A stretch of 62,090 bases of DNA from Nanosynbacter sp963540705 (lineage in GTDB: Bacteria; Patescibacteriota; Saccharimonadia; Saccharimonadales; Saccharimonadaceae): assembly GCA_963540705.1 (NCBI GenBank), contig CAUTQX010000001.1, positions 1 through 62,090 of the forward strand, read 5' to 3'. Below the pieces are notes generated by a model, which saw only the letters and a list, made by a program, of their open reading frames with translations, ran no database searches and was not told the origin of the DNA. Of the stretch, positions 42,460-52,100 are shown one piece after another. A program made the position numbers and the translations under genes. Positions within the stretch are counted from its first letter, which is position 1; the number at the start of each line of letters is the position of its first letter.

Positions 42460-43620
42460 ATGAAGGATGTAGTTATAGAAGTTAACTCTCTTACTAAGAC
42501 TTTTAAGATACCAACAGAGTCTAGTAACGGGATTAAACAGAAGACTATTAATTATATTAAAGGCAAAAAAGGCTACAGGGAATTTACGCCATTAAAAAAT
42601 ATATCTTTTGATATTAAAAAAGGTGAATTTTTTGGAATAGTGGGTAAAAATGGTTCAGGTAAGAGTACTCTATTGAAGTCTATAGCTCAAATCTATTCTC
42701 CGACGGAGGGTTCAGTACGAGTAAATGGATCTCTTGTACCGTTTATCGAGCTTGGCGTTGGTTTTAATCCAGAATTAACAGGTAGAGAAAATGTATTTTT
42801 AAATGGAGCTTTACTGGGATTTAGCCATAAAGAGATGGAGCTGATGTATGATGATATTGTTGAATTCTCTGAGTTGGCAGATTTTATGGAAGAGAAGCTT
42901 AAGAATTACTCATCAGGGATGCAGGTTAGGTTAGCTTTCTCTGTAGCCATTAAGGCTCGTGGCGATATTTTAATGCTTGATGAAGTGTTGGCTGTCGGGG
43001 ACGCAGCTTTTCAGCAGAAGTGTTTTGACTATTTTGAAAAAGTTAAACGTAGTGATCAGACTGTGGTTTTTGTGACGCATGATATGAATGCCGTGCGCAG
43101 ATTTTGCTCGAGAGCTATGTATATAGAAAATGGAACGATAAAACATATTGGATTACCTCAGGAAATTGCCGATATATATACGGAGGTTAATATGGATGCG
43201 GTTACTAGTGTAGAAGAAGAATCTCATGACGATTCAGTTAGCATGTCTGTTGATATACCTAGTAAAAAAAATTTTACGCAAGAAGACTCGATTGATATTG
43301 GTGTGACTGTAGACGGTATTGCTGAAGATGTTTTTGTGAATATATCCTTTGTATACGGAGGTTTTGTATTTGCTGATCGCAACTGTAGAGATACTCCTAG
43401 TAACTTCATACAAAACAATAGGAGGATTAATTTCAATCAGAGTTTGGATGGCTTTAATCCTGGCAAATATGATATTCATATGTCATTACACCGTAGGGCT
43501 GATGATGGCATAATTAAACATTTGCCACGAGCATTTTCGTTTATTATTACAGGTAAGGATGATTTTCGTGATGGTCCAATGAGAATAATGGGAAAGTGGA
43601 GTGTAAAGAAGAGGGGATAA
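42460..43620 (+). CDS. ABC transporter ATPase, polysaccharide export (Wzt/TagH-like)
   Basis: 386 residues. Nucleotide-binding domain with Walker A GIVGKNGSGKST (about 60-70), signature YSSGMQVRL, Walker B ILMLDEVLAVGD and H-loop VFVTHD. Residues about 245-386 form a separate beta-rich domain like the Wzt C-terminal carbohydrate-binding domain that reads the chain-end modification. Partner of the permease just upstream. Confidence 0.92.
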   Translation: MKDVVIEVNSLTKTFKIPTESSNGIKQKTINYIKGKKGYREFTPLKNISFDIKKGEFFGIVGKNGSGKSTLLKSIAQIYSPTEGSVRVNGSLVPFIELGVGFNPELTGRENVFLNGALLGFSHKEMELMYDDIVEFSELADFMEEKLKNYSSGMQVRLAFSVAIKARGDILMLDEVLAVGDAAFQQKCFDYFEKVKRSDQTVVFVTHDMNAVRRFCSRAMYIENGTIKHIGLPQEIADIYTEVNMDAVTSVEEESHDDSVSMSVDIPSKKNFTQEDSIDIGVTVDGIAEDVFVNISFVYGGFVFADRNCRDTPSNFIQNNRRINFNQSLDGFNPGKYDIHMSLHRRADDGIIKHLPRAFSFIITGKDDFRDGPMRIMGKWSVKKRG

Positions 43621-43626
43621 AATCAG

Positions 43627-45435
43627 ATGAAAAATAAGATTATAAAGAGTGCTAAATTTGTTGTTAGAGCAACATTGCATCCGTCATACGGTGGTGAACA
43701 AGTAAGGTTGTTTCGCGACCGTAGATTTATTAATAAGAAACGATATGAAGATTATATTAAATGGTTTGATAAGCATAAAGTCACCGATGAGCAACTTAAG
43801 TTACAAAGAAAATATTCCAAGGAATTTAAGCAACGTCCATTGATTAGTATTTTATTACCGACATATAATACAAATCCAGTATATCTGCGTAGCTGTATTG
43901 ACTCTGTTTTATCTCAGAGTTATGACAACTGGGAGTTATGTATTTCTGATGATAATTCTACTAGCGACCAAACAAAGAGTGTTATAAATGAATATGTAGA
44001 AAAGTACAATAATATTAAGGCTACATTTCGTAAAGAAAATGGTCATATATCAAAGTCATCTAATACAGCTCTTTCGATGGCTAAGGGTGATTATATATCA
44101 TTACTCGATCATGATGACATTTTACCTCCCAATGCCTTGTTTGAAGTGGTTGATGTTATAAATAAAAATCCTGACGTAGATCTTATTTATACGGATGAAG
44201 ACAAGATCGATAGTGACGGCATTCATATAGAACCATTTTTTAAACCTGACTGGAGTCCTGATTTTATGAATTCATGCAACATGGTAACGCATTTTGCTAC
44301 CATAAAAGCAGGTATAATTAGAAGCGTTAATGGATTCACCGTCGGAACACATGGCGCGCAAGATTGGGATTTATTTTTGAAGATTTCTACTAAAACTAAT
44401 AATATTTATCATATTCCGAAAATTTTATATCATTGGCGTAAATCTGAGACGTCTACTGCTATGAATGCCGATAGTAAACCATATGCTTATATAAATCAAA
44501 AAAATGTCCTTCGTAGTAGTGTGAGGCAAAGAGGAGAAAATGCTTATATAGATTCTCATGTTGCATTAGGATTTTGGCGTAAAAAATATGTAATCCCGAC
44601 AAATCCGTTGGTGTCAATTATCATACCAACCAAGGATAATTTTAGATATATAAAAAAATGCATAGATTCAATTATTGAAAATACCTCGTATCCATATTTT
44701 GAAATAATAATTGTAGATACGGGATCTACAGACTCTCGAGTAAATGATTTTTATGAAAAAATAATAGATAATAATGACAATGTGCATGTTATTAAATACA
44801 AGAAGAAATTCAATTTTTCAGATGCATGTAACTATGGTGCAAATAATTCTAGTGGAGAATATCTGCTATTCCTTAATAATGACACGGAGGTTATTACTCA
44901 CGACTGGATCCAGTCATTGCTTGAGCATGCTCAGCGTCCAGAAATAGGAATGGTTGGACCTAAGCTTATATTTGAGGATAAGACAATACAGCATGCTGGA
45001 ATAGTCTTATCTGAAAGAGATATCGCATTCCATCCGTTTTATGGTCAGGATGAGCGTACGGATATATTTACGTATATTTATACCGCCAATATTCGTAATG
45101 TATCGGCAGTAACTGGTGCTTGTTGTATGATTAGTCGTGATAAGTTCAATAAGGTGGGTGGGTTTGATAATAAACTTCGTATAACGTATAACGATGTAGA
45201 TCTTAACCTTAAATTACGCAAAGAAGGCTATTATAATGTCTACACTCCATACGCGGAGTTATTCCATTATGAGTCTAAGAGTGTTGGTCGCATAAACACT
45301 AGCGAGAGAGATACTAGCGAACTAGAGAGTGCCCAAAAAGAGATGCGTAAGAGATGGGGTGAATACTTGAAGAGGGATCCATTCTATAATGATAATTTTG
45401 AGCAATTTGGTCCGGGCTATAGGTTGCCCGAATGA
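43627..45435 (+). CDS. Tandem glycosyltransferase (two GT2 domains)
   Basis: 602 residues. Domain 1 (about 75-300): ISILLPTYNTNPVYL, ISDDNSTSDQT, LDHDDILPPNALFE. Domain 2 (about 325-560): VSIIIPTKDNFRYIKKCI, IVDTGSTDSRV, FLNNDTEVI, GACCMISRDKF and ITYNDVDLNLKLRKEGY. No membrane segments. Probably adds sugars to the exported glycan. Follows the ATPase by 6 nt. The DNA of this three-gene operon looks more AT-rich than the housekeeping part of the window. Confidence 0.9.
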   Translation: MKNKIIKSAKFVVRATLHPSYGGEQVRLFRDRRFINKKRYEDYIKWFDKHKVTDEQLKLQRKYSKEFKQRPLISILLPTYNTNPVYLRSCIDSVLSQSYDNWELCISDDNSTSDQTKSVINEYVEKYNNIKATFRKENGHISKSSNTALSMAKGDYISLLDHDDILPPNALFEVVDVINKNPDVDLIYTDEDKIDSDGIHIEPFFKPDWSPDFMNSCNMVTHFATIKAGIIRSVNGFTVGTHGAQDWDLFLKISTKTNNIYHIPKILYHWRKSETSTAMNADSKPYAYINQKNVLRSSVRQRGENAYIDSHVALGFWRKKYVIPTNPLVSIIIPTKDNFRYIKKCIDSIIENTSYPYFEIIIVDTGSTDSRVNDFYEKIIDNNDNVHVIKYKKKFNFSDACNYGANNSSGEYLLFLNNDTEVITHDWIQSLLEHAQRPEIGMVGPKLIFEDKTIQHAGIVLSERDIAFHPFYGQDERTDIFTYIYTANIRNVSAVTGACCMISRDKFNKVGGFDNKLRITYNDVDLNLKLRKEGYYNVYTPYAELFHYESKSVGRINTSERDTSELESAQKEMRKRWGEYLKRDPFYNDNFEQFGPGYRLPE

Positions 45436-45450
45436 CGTTAACTATTAATT

Positions 45451-45493
45451 ATAAATAACCGCGATAGTAAGTTGTACTGCCGCGGTTATTTAT
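45451..45493. terminator. Bidirectional hairpin between convergent genes
   Basis: Perfect 13-bp inverted repeat ATAAATAACCGCG/CGCGGTTATTTAT with a 17-nt loop; A/T-rich ends give partial U runs in both directions. Confidence 0.65.
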
Positions 45494-45529
45494 ATTATTT
45501 ACGATGTAAAGATGTATGAGTTATTATAC

Positions 45530-47227
45530 TTAGTATATTCCTGATGATGTAGATATGTGGCTAGCCCATGATTGTTGACCGTCGCCCCATCCATGTACTT
45601 CGACAGTATTATTGGTTGTACCTCTGTATTTGACATAATAGATAGTGTCTTTTCCTCTTCCTTGTAAATCGGCTACTACTATGTCATTTGACCCTATTAC
45701 ATAGCCAGACTCTGGGTAATTACTTGCGGTGTGACGTACCCAGTTTTTTAATGAAGAATCCCACACGTGAAATTCGATAAGACCGCTCGTAGTATTGTCG
45801 TATTTAACATATATGAATTCATCTTTTTTATCTCCATCAAGATCTGCCGCAATAACTCTTCCTGTGTTCATGCTAGCTGAAGGGTGGCTTGTTGCTGTGT
45901 GTCTAAACCAACTAGTTCCATTATTATTCCAACCATGCACTTCAATCATGCCGGAATTAGTCTGCTCATAATTAATCAGATAATATTCGTCATTACCATC
46001 GCCATCAGTATCTGCTGTTATAACTTCAGAAAATAGCGGATCAATAGGTCCGGCAGATGTTGCAGTGTGAGCTAGCCAACGCAATCCATCTTGAGTCCAC
46101 GTATGAAATTCTACTCTACCACTTGCAGTTCCATTATAGTCGACCTTTGTTAATACGGTATTTTTGCTATTAACCTTCCTTGATATAACCTTGCTGTACT
46201 GCTGATTAAAGGTGTATGAGTTTGTCGCTGTATGTTGAGACCATGTCTGTAAGTTACTATTGGCCCATGTATGTATTTCGGCACATTTACTGCCGGTATT
46301 ATTAGGGACGGATATGGTTAATGTGTCATTATTCCCATTTATTCTAGTCGGTATAATTCTAGCACCAGTTTCTACATTAGGTATATTCTGTCCGTTTTTG
46401 CAAGAGAACGAACTGCTTGATCTGGTATCTCCAAACCAGTCCGTAAAGTAATTATAAAAGTTACGATTACCATAGGCGCTACACCCATCACCTACGCCAT
46501 ACCCAGATGACATAGCGGCGGCATTTGGTTGATATGGTGTATAGCTATAAAGAGCGGCGGTTGTCCAATTCTGAATATTTATATTAGATCCTCCGCAAGC
46601 AACATTCGGACTCCATCGAACGAAATTTACGCCCGTTGTATATGGTGAATACCAATTAGGATTGCGTGTTATTATGTAGTGAAAGTGTTTCGCTGCCCAT
46701 TCTAGCTGGTTTTCTAGGCCAAAATATTTACTATCACACTCGGCGGTGTCTGGACATCCATAGCCAGTTGCGCTTTTGAATTGCCCACGAGTTGGCCACG
46801 TGTCAGTAACTAGGGCTTGCTCTTTTTGGAGTAAAACTATTAAAAGCTGTGGGTTTATATGATATTTTTGAGAGATATCAAAGATTAATTGAGCGGCGCT
46901 TCTCCCGTCTTTTGTTTTATAATCACGGAGGCATGTGTATGGAGGACTATGCCATCCTTTCGATGCGGCATACTGAGCGCGAGTTATATCAGATCTTCCA
47001 AACTCACTGGCTGGCTTGGCACCGTTTGTATCACATTGGGGAACTTTACTATTTAAAAATGACTGAATTTGGTCTGCACTCATGGATCCGTAATTTGTTG
47101 CTACGGCATCATCCATAATATTGCTTGGGTCAAAATCATTTAATACTGCAGATGCTGGCGTAGAAGATAATATCGCTCCTAAGCATATTGACGTAAGTAT
47201 GCCTAATTTTAATATTAATTTCTTCAT
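45530..47227 (-). CDS. Secreted protein: lysozyme-like N-terminal domain plus five beta repeats
   Basis: 565 residues. Signal peptide to about residue 27 (STPASAV). Residues about 28-275 contain MSADQIQSFLNSKVP, INPQLLIVLLQKEQALVTDTWP (transglycosylase-like with a candidate Glu), GYGCPDTAECD and NRNFYNYFTDWFGDTR, a pattern I associate with secreted actinobacterial proteins. Residues about 300-565 carry five repeats of the form (V/I)E(F/V)H-x-W-x(6)-W-x-x-H(T/I)(A/S)(T/S), interleaved with FG-GAP/VCBS-like DxDGDGxDE calcium-loop motifs. Probably a surface protein that binds or cuts glycan; function unproven. Confidence 0.75.
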   Translation of the reverse strand: MKKLILKLGILTSICLGAILSSTPASAVLNDFDPSNIMDDAVATNYGSMSADQIQSFLNSKVPQCDTNGAKPASEFGRSDITRAQYAASKGWHSPPYTCLRDYKTKDGRSAAQLIFDISQKYHINPQLLIVLLQKEQALVTDTWPTRGQFKSATGYGCPDTAECDSKYFGLENQLEWAAKHFHYIITRNPNWYSPYTTGVNFVRWSPNVACGGSNINIQNWTTAALYSYTPYQPNAAAMSSGYGVGDGCSAYGNRNFYNYFTDWFGDTRSSSSFSCKNGQNIPNVETGARIIPTRINGNNDTLTISVPNNTGSKCAEIHTWANSNLQTWSQHTATNSYTFNQQYSKVISRKVNSKNTVLTKVDYNGTASGRVEFHTWTQDGLRWLAHTATSAGPIDPLFSEVITADTDGDGNDEYYLINYEQTNSGMIEVHGWNNNGTSWFRHTATSHPSASMNTGRVIAADLDGDKKDEFIYVKYDNTTSGLIEFHVWDSSLKNWVRHTASNYPESGYVIGSNDIVVADLQGRGKDTIYYVKYRGTTNNTVEVHGWGDGQQSWASHISTSSGIY

Positions 47228-47814
47228 ATAGTTATTTCTCCTTCAGTATCTCCAGTCACGTTGTTGTCTTCGTAATGAATGTTTATTGTCCATTTTCCAG
47301 GTGATAATTGAGACAATGGAATGTTAAATCCTTTACAACTAGACGTACTTGGCCCAGCTTGTAGTTCTACGCTATTGGAGTATGTTTGTCCGCTAGTATT
47401 GTGCATTGATAACGTACATCTTCCGTTTGACGATATAGTTTGAACTAGACTACGAATGTAAAGAGTATTTGATTCTTTATCGACCGTTGTAGCTGTTATA
47501 CTTACTCCAACTGTTGGTTTTTTGCCGTTGGATGACGGAGTCGGTTCTGGTGAAGGATCACTTCCTTGTAATGTTTTAGATTTTTGATCTGATGGCTCTT
47601 CTCTTGATTTATTAGACGCCTCATCTAATGATCTTTTTTTTATGTCTTGACCAGCGTTTTTTTGCTCCTCGGTGGCTGCGCTAAATTGGCTTTGAGTAAA
47701 AGGCCAGAGCTTAAACTTATAAGAAACCAAACCGTAACCTGTTAAAGACAGCAGTATGACAGCTATTAAAATCAACACTTTTATTTTTTTATTTTGTTTT
47801 TTCTGTATTTTCAT
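47224..47814 (-). CDS. Membrane-anchored protein with Ig-like C-terminal domain, 196 aa
   Basis: Not recognised. Very basic N-terminus, one membrane helix (about 12-32), a long Ser/Pro/Lys-rich linker (about 45-100), then a beta-rich domain with one Cys pair (RCTLSMHN, SSCKGF) ending NIHYEDNNVTGDTEG. Stop overlaps the start of the repeat protein by 4 nt, so the two are translationally coupled and may act together at the surface. Confidence 0.68.
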   Translation of the reverse strand: MKIQKKQNKKIKVLILIAVILLSLTGYGLVSYKFKLWPFTQSQFSAATEEQKNAGQDIKKRSLDEASNKSREEPSDQKSKTLQGSDPSPEPTPSSNGKKPTVGVSITATTVDKESNTLYIRSLVQTISSNGRCTLSMHNTSGQTYSNSVELQAGPSTSSCKGFNIPLSQLSPGKWTINIHYEDNNVTGDTEGEITI

Positions 47815-47867
47815 AATTGTTACCTAATTAATACTACTATAGCAGATATAGATAAAACGGTAAAGCT

Positions 47868-49871
47868 CTAATAAGTTCTTTTATAGAATAAAATATCTCC
47901 ATTATGTACAGTGACTTTATCGATTAGTTCATAGCAAGGTAGCTGTAGTGGCGTCGTAGATAACACACGAGTAACAGATTTTCCTATATGATTGCTACAA
48001 CTCAATTTTGCAATAAATACATCCGGCTGACTAAGTACGAGATCTTTGTCTATGGTGTCAGATAGAAGTATATGTGCATACCTGTTATAAATTGTCCTAT
48101 CTTTTGACACCTTTGACCAGAAATCTTTATCAGGGTAAGTATTGACTCCCGTAATTGATTTCCTATTTGCCATTTGAGGGAAATTTTCTAGTACGCTTGT
48201 GCCGGACAATCCCCATGTGTCGTCACTAGACGAGGTAGAGATAATCTTTTTGGTTATAATATTATCGTTATATCCGCTTCCTAGGCCTCTATATAACGGC
48301 TGTATAGTTATTGTCGACATAATACATAAAGAAGAGAGCACTAACAGTCCGAGTTTTTCCTTTTTTATAAATATAAGGGCTAGTCCACCAGAAAGGCTTA
48401 TTGCGGCTAGTAATAATACGCGAAGATCCCCGGCAAAGTTACGATTGAACTTTACGACATACACGATGGTGCAGACATAAATGATAATCACTATTGTTGA
48501 ATACAGATATGGTAAATAGCGATATTGTGATGAAAATTTTATAGTATTGGCAAGCGTGTATATTAATGAAAAGATTCCTATAAAACCTAATCCAAGCTGC
48601 AATCTTGTTATCGGTACAAGATGCATCATGAAAGGTTTTGCTATTGAAGAGAATCCTGGAATAAATAAATGAGACATGAATATTAAGCAGGAGATAAAAA
48701 TAGCAACTCCAACCCAATCTATAGTTTTATTTTTACGCCATTTGCTATATAAAATAAACAGTATAGGAATAATAAATGCAAAAGGTGTGATAATGAATGC
48801 AGACATTTCACTTTGATTAATGGATCCTTTACTTGGATCTATCGATGAAATGGATGTGTCATCCATAAGTCGGTATTGACTATAGCCAGTGAGACCGATT
48901 AGATCAGCCTGTGATGGAACTCCCGAATGTACGAATCGTGCCCCGGGATAATCTGTACCAGAAATGGCTTGTACGGCATCTATTCTGGTGATTAAAAATA
49001 TACCAATTATGCCGATCGCTGCTAGAGCAGATCCTACTATGAAAGCTGTATTTACATATAGTATTTTTCGCACTTTTTTGGGTGTTTTTTTCCAAGTATT
49101 TATATAATAGCCAATCGCCACTAGAAATACAGTAATGACAACAGGTATCTGAAAGGCTGGGTATAGCAGTAGGGCGAAGCTTACCATTGAATAGGTTAAT
49201 AAAAGTGATAGTGTGAGATTCGATATTATATCACCATGTTTATATCTCTTTAAAAAAGACAAAGATTTATTTTCTATTAATTTCATTATTAATAGCAGTA
49301 TGACAATTCCCCAGACGATACTCATTATAGTAATGGTTTGATACCACCAGAATATAAAAGGGGTAAAAGAGCCTATGATAGCGATAGACCCCGCCAGTAC
49401 GTATTTATTGGGAAGAAATTTTAACGATAGAAAGTATATACTTAATAGCAATGATGCTAATAATAGCCACCACTTAAAGGCGAAAGCAAACTCGAAAGGA
49501 ATTATTAAAAAGGCAAGATTTTGAGGTCGGAATACTGTTGACCATTCTTTATATGGCGCATCAGATACAAGGCTCATATTCTTGCCAGAATTTCCAAAGT
49601 TCTTGTTTATTAGTGGATATCCAGCTTCTTTTTGTGCAATTGTGAATTGTGTAACGACCAGCCACTCGTCGCTGCGAATAGGTCGAGCTTCGCCTGATAT
49701 GAGATTAGATGATTTGCCATTAAGGAAAGAGTCATAATATAAGCCAAATGAAGATCCAGATATCTTAAATCCTGTCGCAAAAATTAGACAAAAGATAATA
49801 GTAGACGGGAAAATCCATTTTTTATACGAATCGTCTTTTAATTTTGTAAAAATAGAACGTAGAGCTTGCAT
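47868..49871 (-). CDS. Polytopic membrane protein, GT-C/YfhO-like
   Basis: 667 residues from ATG 49871 (a longer frame to 50027 would cross the promoter). About twelve or more membrane helices, an extracytoplasmic loop with EARPIRSDEWLVVTQF near the start, and a short hydrophilic C-terminal domain. The topology resembles GT-C glycosyltransferases and YfhO-like glycosylation proteins that use polyprenyl-linked sugars. Family assignment is tentative. Confidence 0.6.
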   Translation of the reverse strand: MQALRSIFTKLKDDSYKKWIFPSTIIFCLIFATGFKISGSSFGLYYDSFLNGKSSNLISGEARPIRSDEWLVVTQFTIAQKEAGYPLINKNFGNSGKNMSLVSDAPYKEWSTVFRPQNLAFLIIPFEFAFAFKWWLLLASLLLSIYFLSLKFLPNKYVLAGSIAIIGSFTPFIFWWYQTITIMSIVWGIVILLLIMKLIENKSLSFLKRYKHGDIISNLTLSLLLTYSMVSFALLLYPAFQIPVVITVFLVAIGYYINTWKKTPKKVRKILYVNTAFIVGSALAAIGIIGIFLITRIDAVQAISGTDYPGARFVHSGVPSQADLIGLTGYSQYRLMDDTSISSIDPSKGSINQSEMSAFIITPFAFIIPILFILYSKWRKNKTIDWVGVAIFISCLIFMSHLFIPGFSSIAKPFMMHLVPITRLQLGLGFIGIFSLIYTLANTIKFSSQYRYLPYLYSTIVIIIYVCTIVYVVKFNRNFAGDLRVLLLAAISLSGGLALIFIKKEKLGLLVLSSLCIMSTITIQPLYRGLGSGYNDNIITKKIISTSSSDDTWGLSGTSVLENFPQMANRKSITGVNTYPDKDFWSKVSKDRTIYNRYAHILLSDTIDKDLVLSQPDVFIAKLSCSNHIGKSVTRVLSTTPLQLPCYELIDKVTVHNGDILFYKRTY

Positions 49872-49881
49872 AGCATTTATT

Positions 49882-49887
49882 AGTATA
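49882..49887 (-). promoter_or_regulatory. -10 box before the polytopic membrane protein
   Basis: Minus strand TATACT, 10 nt before ATG 49871. Confidence 0.45.
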
Positions 49888-49967
49888 CAGTAAAAATAGC
49901 AAGTATAAAAATTGTGTTTTTTTGAGAACAAGTCTAAAAAACGAAAAATAAAAAACGAGTGATGTGC

Positions 49968-49973
49968 TATAAT
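49968..49973 (+). promoter_or_regulatory. Extended -10 of the nucleotide-sugar cassette
   Basis: TGC-TATAAT; a leader of about 29 nt follows with a perfect AAGGAGG (49995-50001). Confidence 0.65.
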
Positions 49974-50008
49974 TGTTAAAGATAGTAAGAATGTAAGGAG
50001 GCTACGTA

Positions 50009-51103
50009 ATGATAAACATCGCATCACCCGTTATAGAGGAAGAGGAGCGTCGGGCGGTAAATGAAGTTATAGAGTCAGGTATGTTGGCTCAGGGTCCGAA
50101 AGTCGCTGAGCTTGAAGAAAATTGGGCTAAATATTGTGGAGTGAAACATGCTTTAGCTGTGAATAGCGGTACAGCTGCTATTCACTGTGCTTTATATGCT
50201 GCAGGAGTTGGTGAAGGCGATGAAGTTATCACTACGCCATATAGCTTTATTGCTACGATCAATCCTATACTAATGTTGGGTGCTCGACCAGTTCTTGTAG
50301 ACATAGATGAGGAAACATTTAATATCGATGTTTCAAAAATAGAAGCAGCTATTACAGACAAAACTAAGGCTATAATTCCAGTTGATTTGTATGGTCAACC
50401 TTGCGACTGGAAGGAGTTGCGAGAAATTGCAGATAAGCACGAACTCAAAATTATTGAAGATGCATGTCAGGCAATTGGCGCAGAATATGACGGCGTGAAA
50501 ACTGGTGCCTTGGGTGATTTTGGATGTTTTTCACTGTATGCTACAAAGAATATTATGTGTGGTGAAGGTGGCGTTGTTACCACTAATAGTGATGATGCTG
50601 CGGCTGCTATTCGCTCATTCAGGCAGCACGGAATGACTTCATCTTACGAGTACGCTGATTTAGGATATAACTATCGTATGTCAGACTTGCATGGTGCTAT
50701 CGCCGTTGAGCAATTAAAGAAAGTAGAAGACTTTACGAATAGGCGACAACATAACGCCAATATGTTAAATGAAGCGTTGGCTGGAATTGAAGAGATAGTC
50801 TTACCGAAGATTGCAAACAACAGAAATCACGTATATCACCAATATACTATTTTACTAGATAAGAGTATACGAAGAGATGATTTTATAGCTAAATTAAGAG
50901 AAAAAGGAGTTGGTGCTGGAGTTTATTATCCAAAACCGTTGCACGTATATCCACATATTTCAAAACTTGGATATAAAGTGGGAGATTTTCCTGTTGCCGA
51001 AGATCTGGCTGCAAGAGTTGTGTCTTTGCCTGTTCATCCAAAAGTTACAGATGTTGATATTGAAGTAATTGCTAGCGCAATTAAGGAAGCCGTAAATGAC
51101 TAA
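50009..51103 (+). CDS. DegT/DnrJ/EryC1 family sugar aminotransferase
   Basis: 364 residues. PLP-dependent aminotransferase acting on keto-sugar nucleotides. ALAVNSGTAAIHCAL, TPYSFIAT, PVDLYGQPCD, EDACQAIGA and the PLP lysine in SLYATKNI are all seen. Its neighbour is a Gfo/Idh/MocA oxidoreductase, the same pairing as in 2,3-diamino-sugar synthesis (WbpE/WbpB-type), so it probably makes a 3-amino sugar. Overlaps the next gene by 8 nt. Confidence 0.9.
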   Translation: MINIASPVIEEEERRAVNEVIESGMLAQGPKVAELEENWAKYCGVKHALAVNSGTAAIHCALYAAGVGEGDEVITTPYSFIATINPILMLGARPVLVDIDEETFNIDVSKIEAAITDKTKAIIPVDLYGQPCDWKELREIADKHELKIIEDACQAIGAEYDGVKTGALGDFGCFSLYATKNIMCGEGGVVTTNSDDAAAAIRSFRQHGMTSSYEYADLGYNYRMSDLHGAIAVEQLKKVEDFTNRRQHNANMLNEALAGIEEIVLPKIANNRNHVYHQYTILLDKSIRRDDFIAKLREKGVGAGVYYPKPLHVYPHISKLGYKVGDFPVAEDLAARVVSLPVHPKVTDVDIEVIASAIKEAVND

Positions 51104-52091
51104 TAATAAAGAAGGTAAAATAAGGGTTGCTGTCATTGGTACTGGAAATATGGGGCGCAATCATGTGCGTAATTATTTCATGCTTCCAGAATCTGAACTA
51201 GTGGCAATAGCAGACGTTAATCCAGCCGCAAAATCGTTGGCTGACGAATACAAGACAAAATTCTTTACTGATTACAAGGAAATGCTTGAGAAAGTTCATC
51301 CAGATGCCGTGTCTGTGGTTGTGCCTACTCCATTTCATCTTGAAGTTGCAACTGAGGTGATGTCTCGAGGTATTAATTGTATGCTTGAAAAACCAATTGC
51401 ATCTTCGGTGGAAGAGGCTGATAAACTAATTGCTTGTGCTGAGAAAAATAAAGTTACGTTTACAGTTGGTCATATAGAGAGGTTTAATCCAGTCATTAAG
51501 AAGCTGAAGCAGATGATCGATGATAATGCTATAGGTGATATAACCTCGGTAGTATGTAAGCGTGTTGGTGGTTTTCCTGCTGTTGAGCCAAAAACGGATG
51601 TAATTATTGACCTTGCAGTTCATGACGTTGATATAGTTAATTATCTATTAGGACAAAAACCTAAAGCTATTCATAGCCACGGATCGCGTACTCGTCATAG
51701 TAAAAAAATTGATTCAGCAGAAATATTAATGGATTATGGTAGAGCATCAGGATTTATTCAGGCTAATTGGCTGACTCCAGTAAAAATTCGTACCATTGCA
51801 CTGACTGGATCGTTAGGTTATCTAGAGGCTAATTATATAACACAGGAACTTTCATATTATAAACATAATATGAAAGAGATTCAGAAAGATGGATTTACTG
51901 AATTTGTTTTGCAGGTTGGTGATCCAGAAAAGCGTGTAATAAAAGTTGATTTTGAAGAGCCTTTAGCTGCTGAATTGAAAGCTTTTATGGCTAAATCTAT
52001 GGGCAGGACGGCATCAATTGTTGATCCGATAGATGCGCGTGAAGCGTTAAAAATATCATTAGAGGCTGTTGCGCCTTTTGACGTTAAATAG
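51096..52091 (+). CDS. Gfo/Idh/MocA family oxidoreductase
   Basis: 331 residues. Rossmann N-terminus VAVIGTGNMGRNHVRNY, the catalytic EKPIA motif, and FTVGHIERFNP; C-terminal beta-sheet domain. Likely oxidises the 3-position of a nucleotide sugar ahead of the aminotransferase. Translationally coupled to it. Confidence 0.9.
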   Translation: MTNNKEGKIRVAVIGTGNMGRNHVRNYFMLPESELVAIADVNPAAKSLADEYKTKFFTDYKEMLEKVHPDAVSVVVPTPFHLEVATEVMSRGINCMLEKPIASSVEEADKLIACAEKNKVTFTVGHIERFNPVIKKLKQMIDDNAIGDITSVVCKRVGGFPAVEPKTDVIIDLAVHDVDIVNYLLGQKPKAIHSHGSRTRHSKKIDSAEILMDYGRASGFIQANWLTPVKIRTIALTGSLGYLEANYITQELSYYKHNMKEIQKDGFTEFVLQVGDPEKRVIKVDFEEPLAAELKAFMAKSMGRTASIVDPIDAREALKISLEAVAPFDVK

Positions 52092-52100
52092 GAGGATAAT

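Noticed and set aside
49872..50027. N-terminal extension of the polytopic membrane protein
   Set aside because: It would cross the -10 box of its own gene and the start of the divergent aminotransferase gene.
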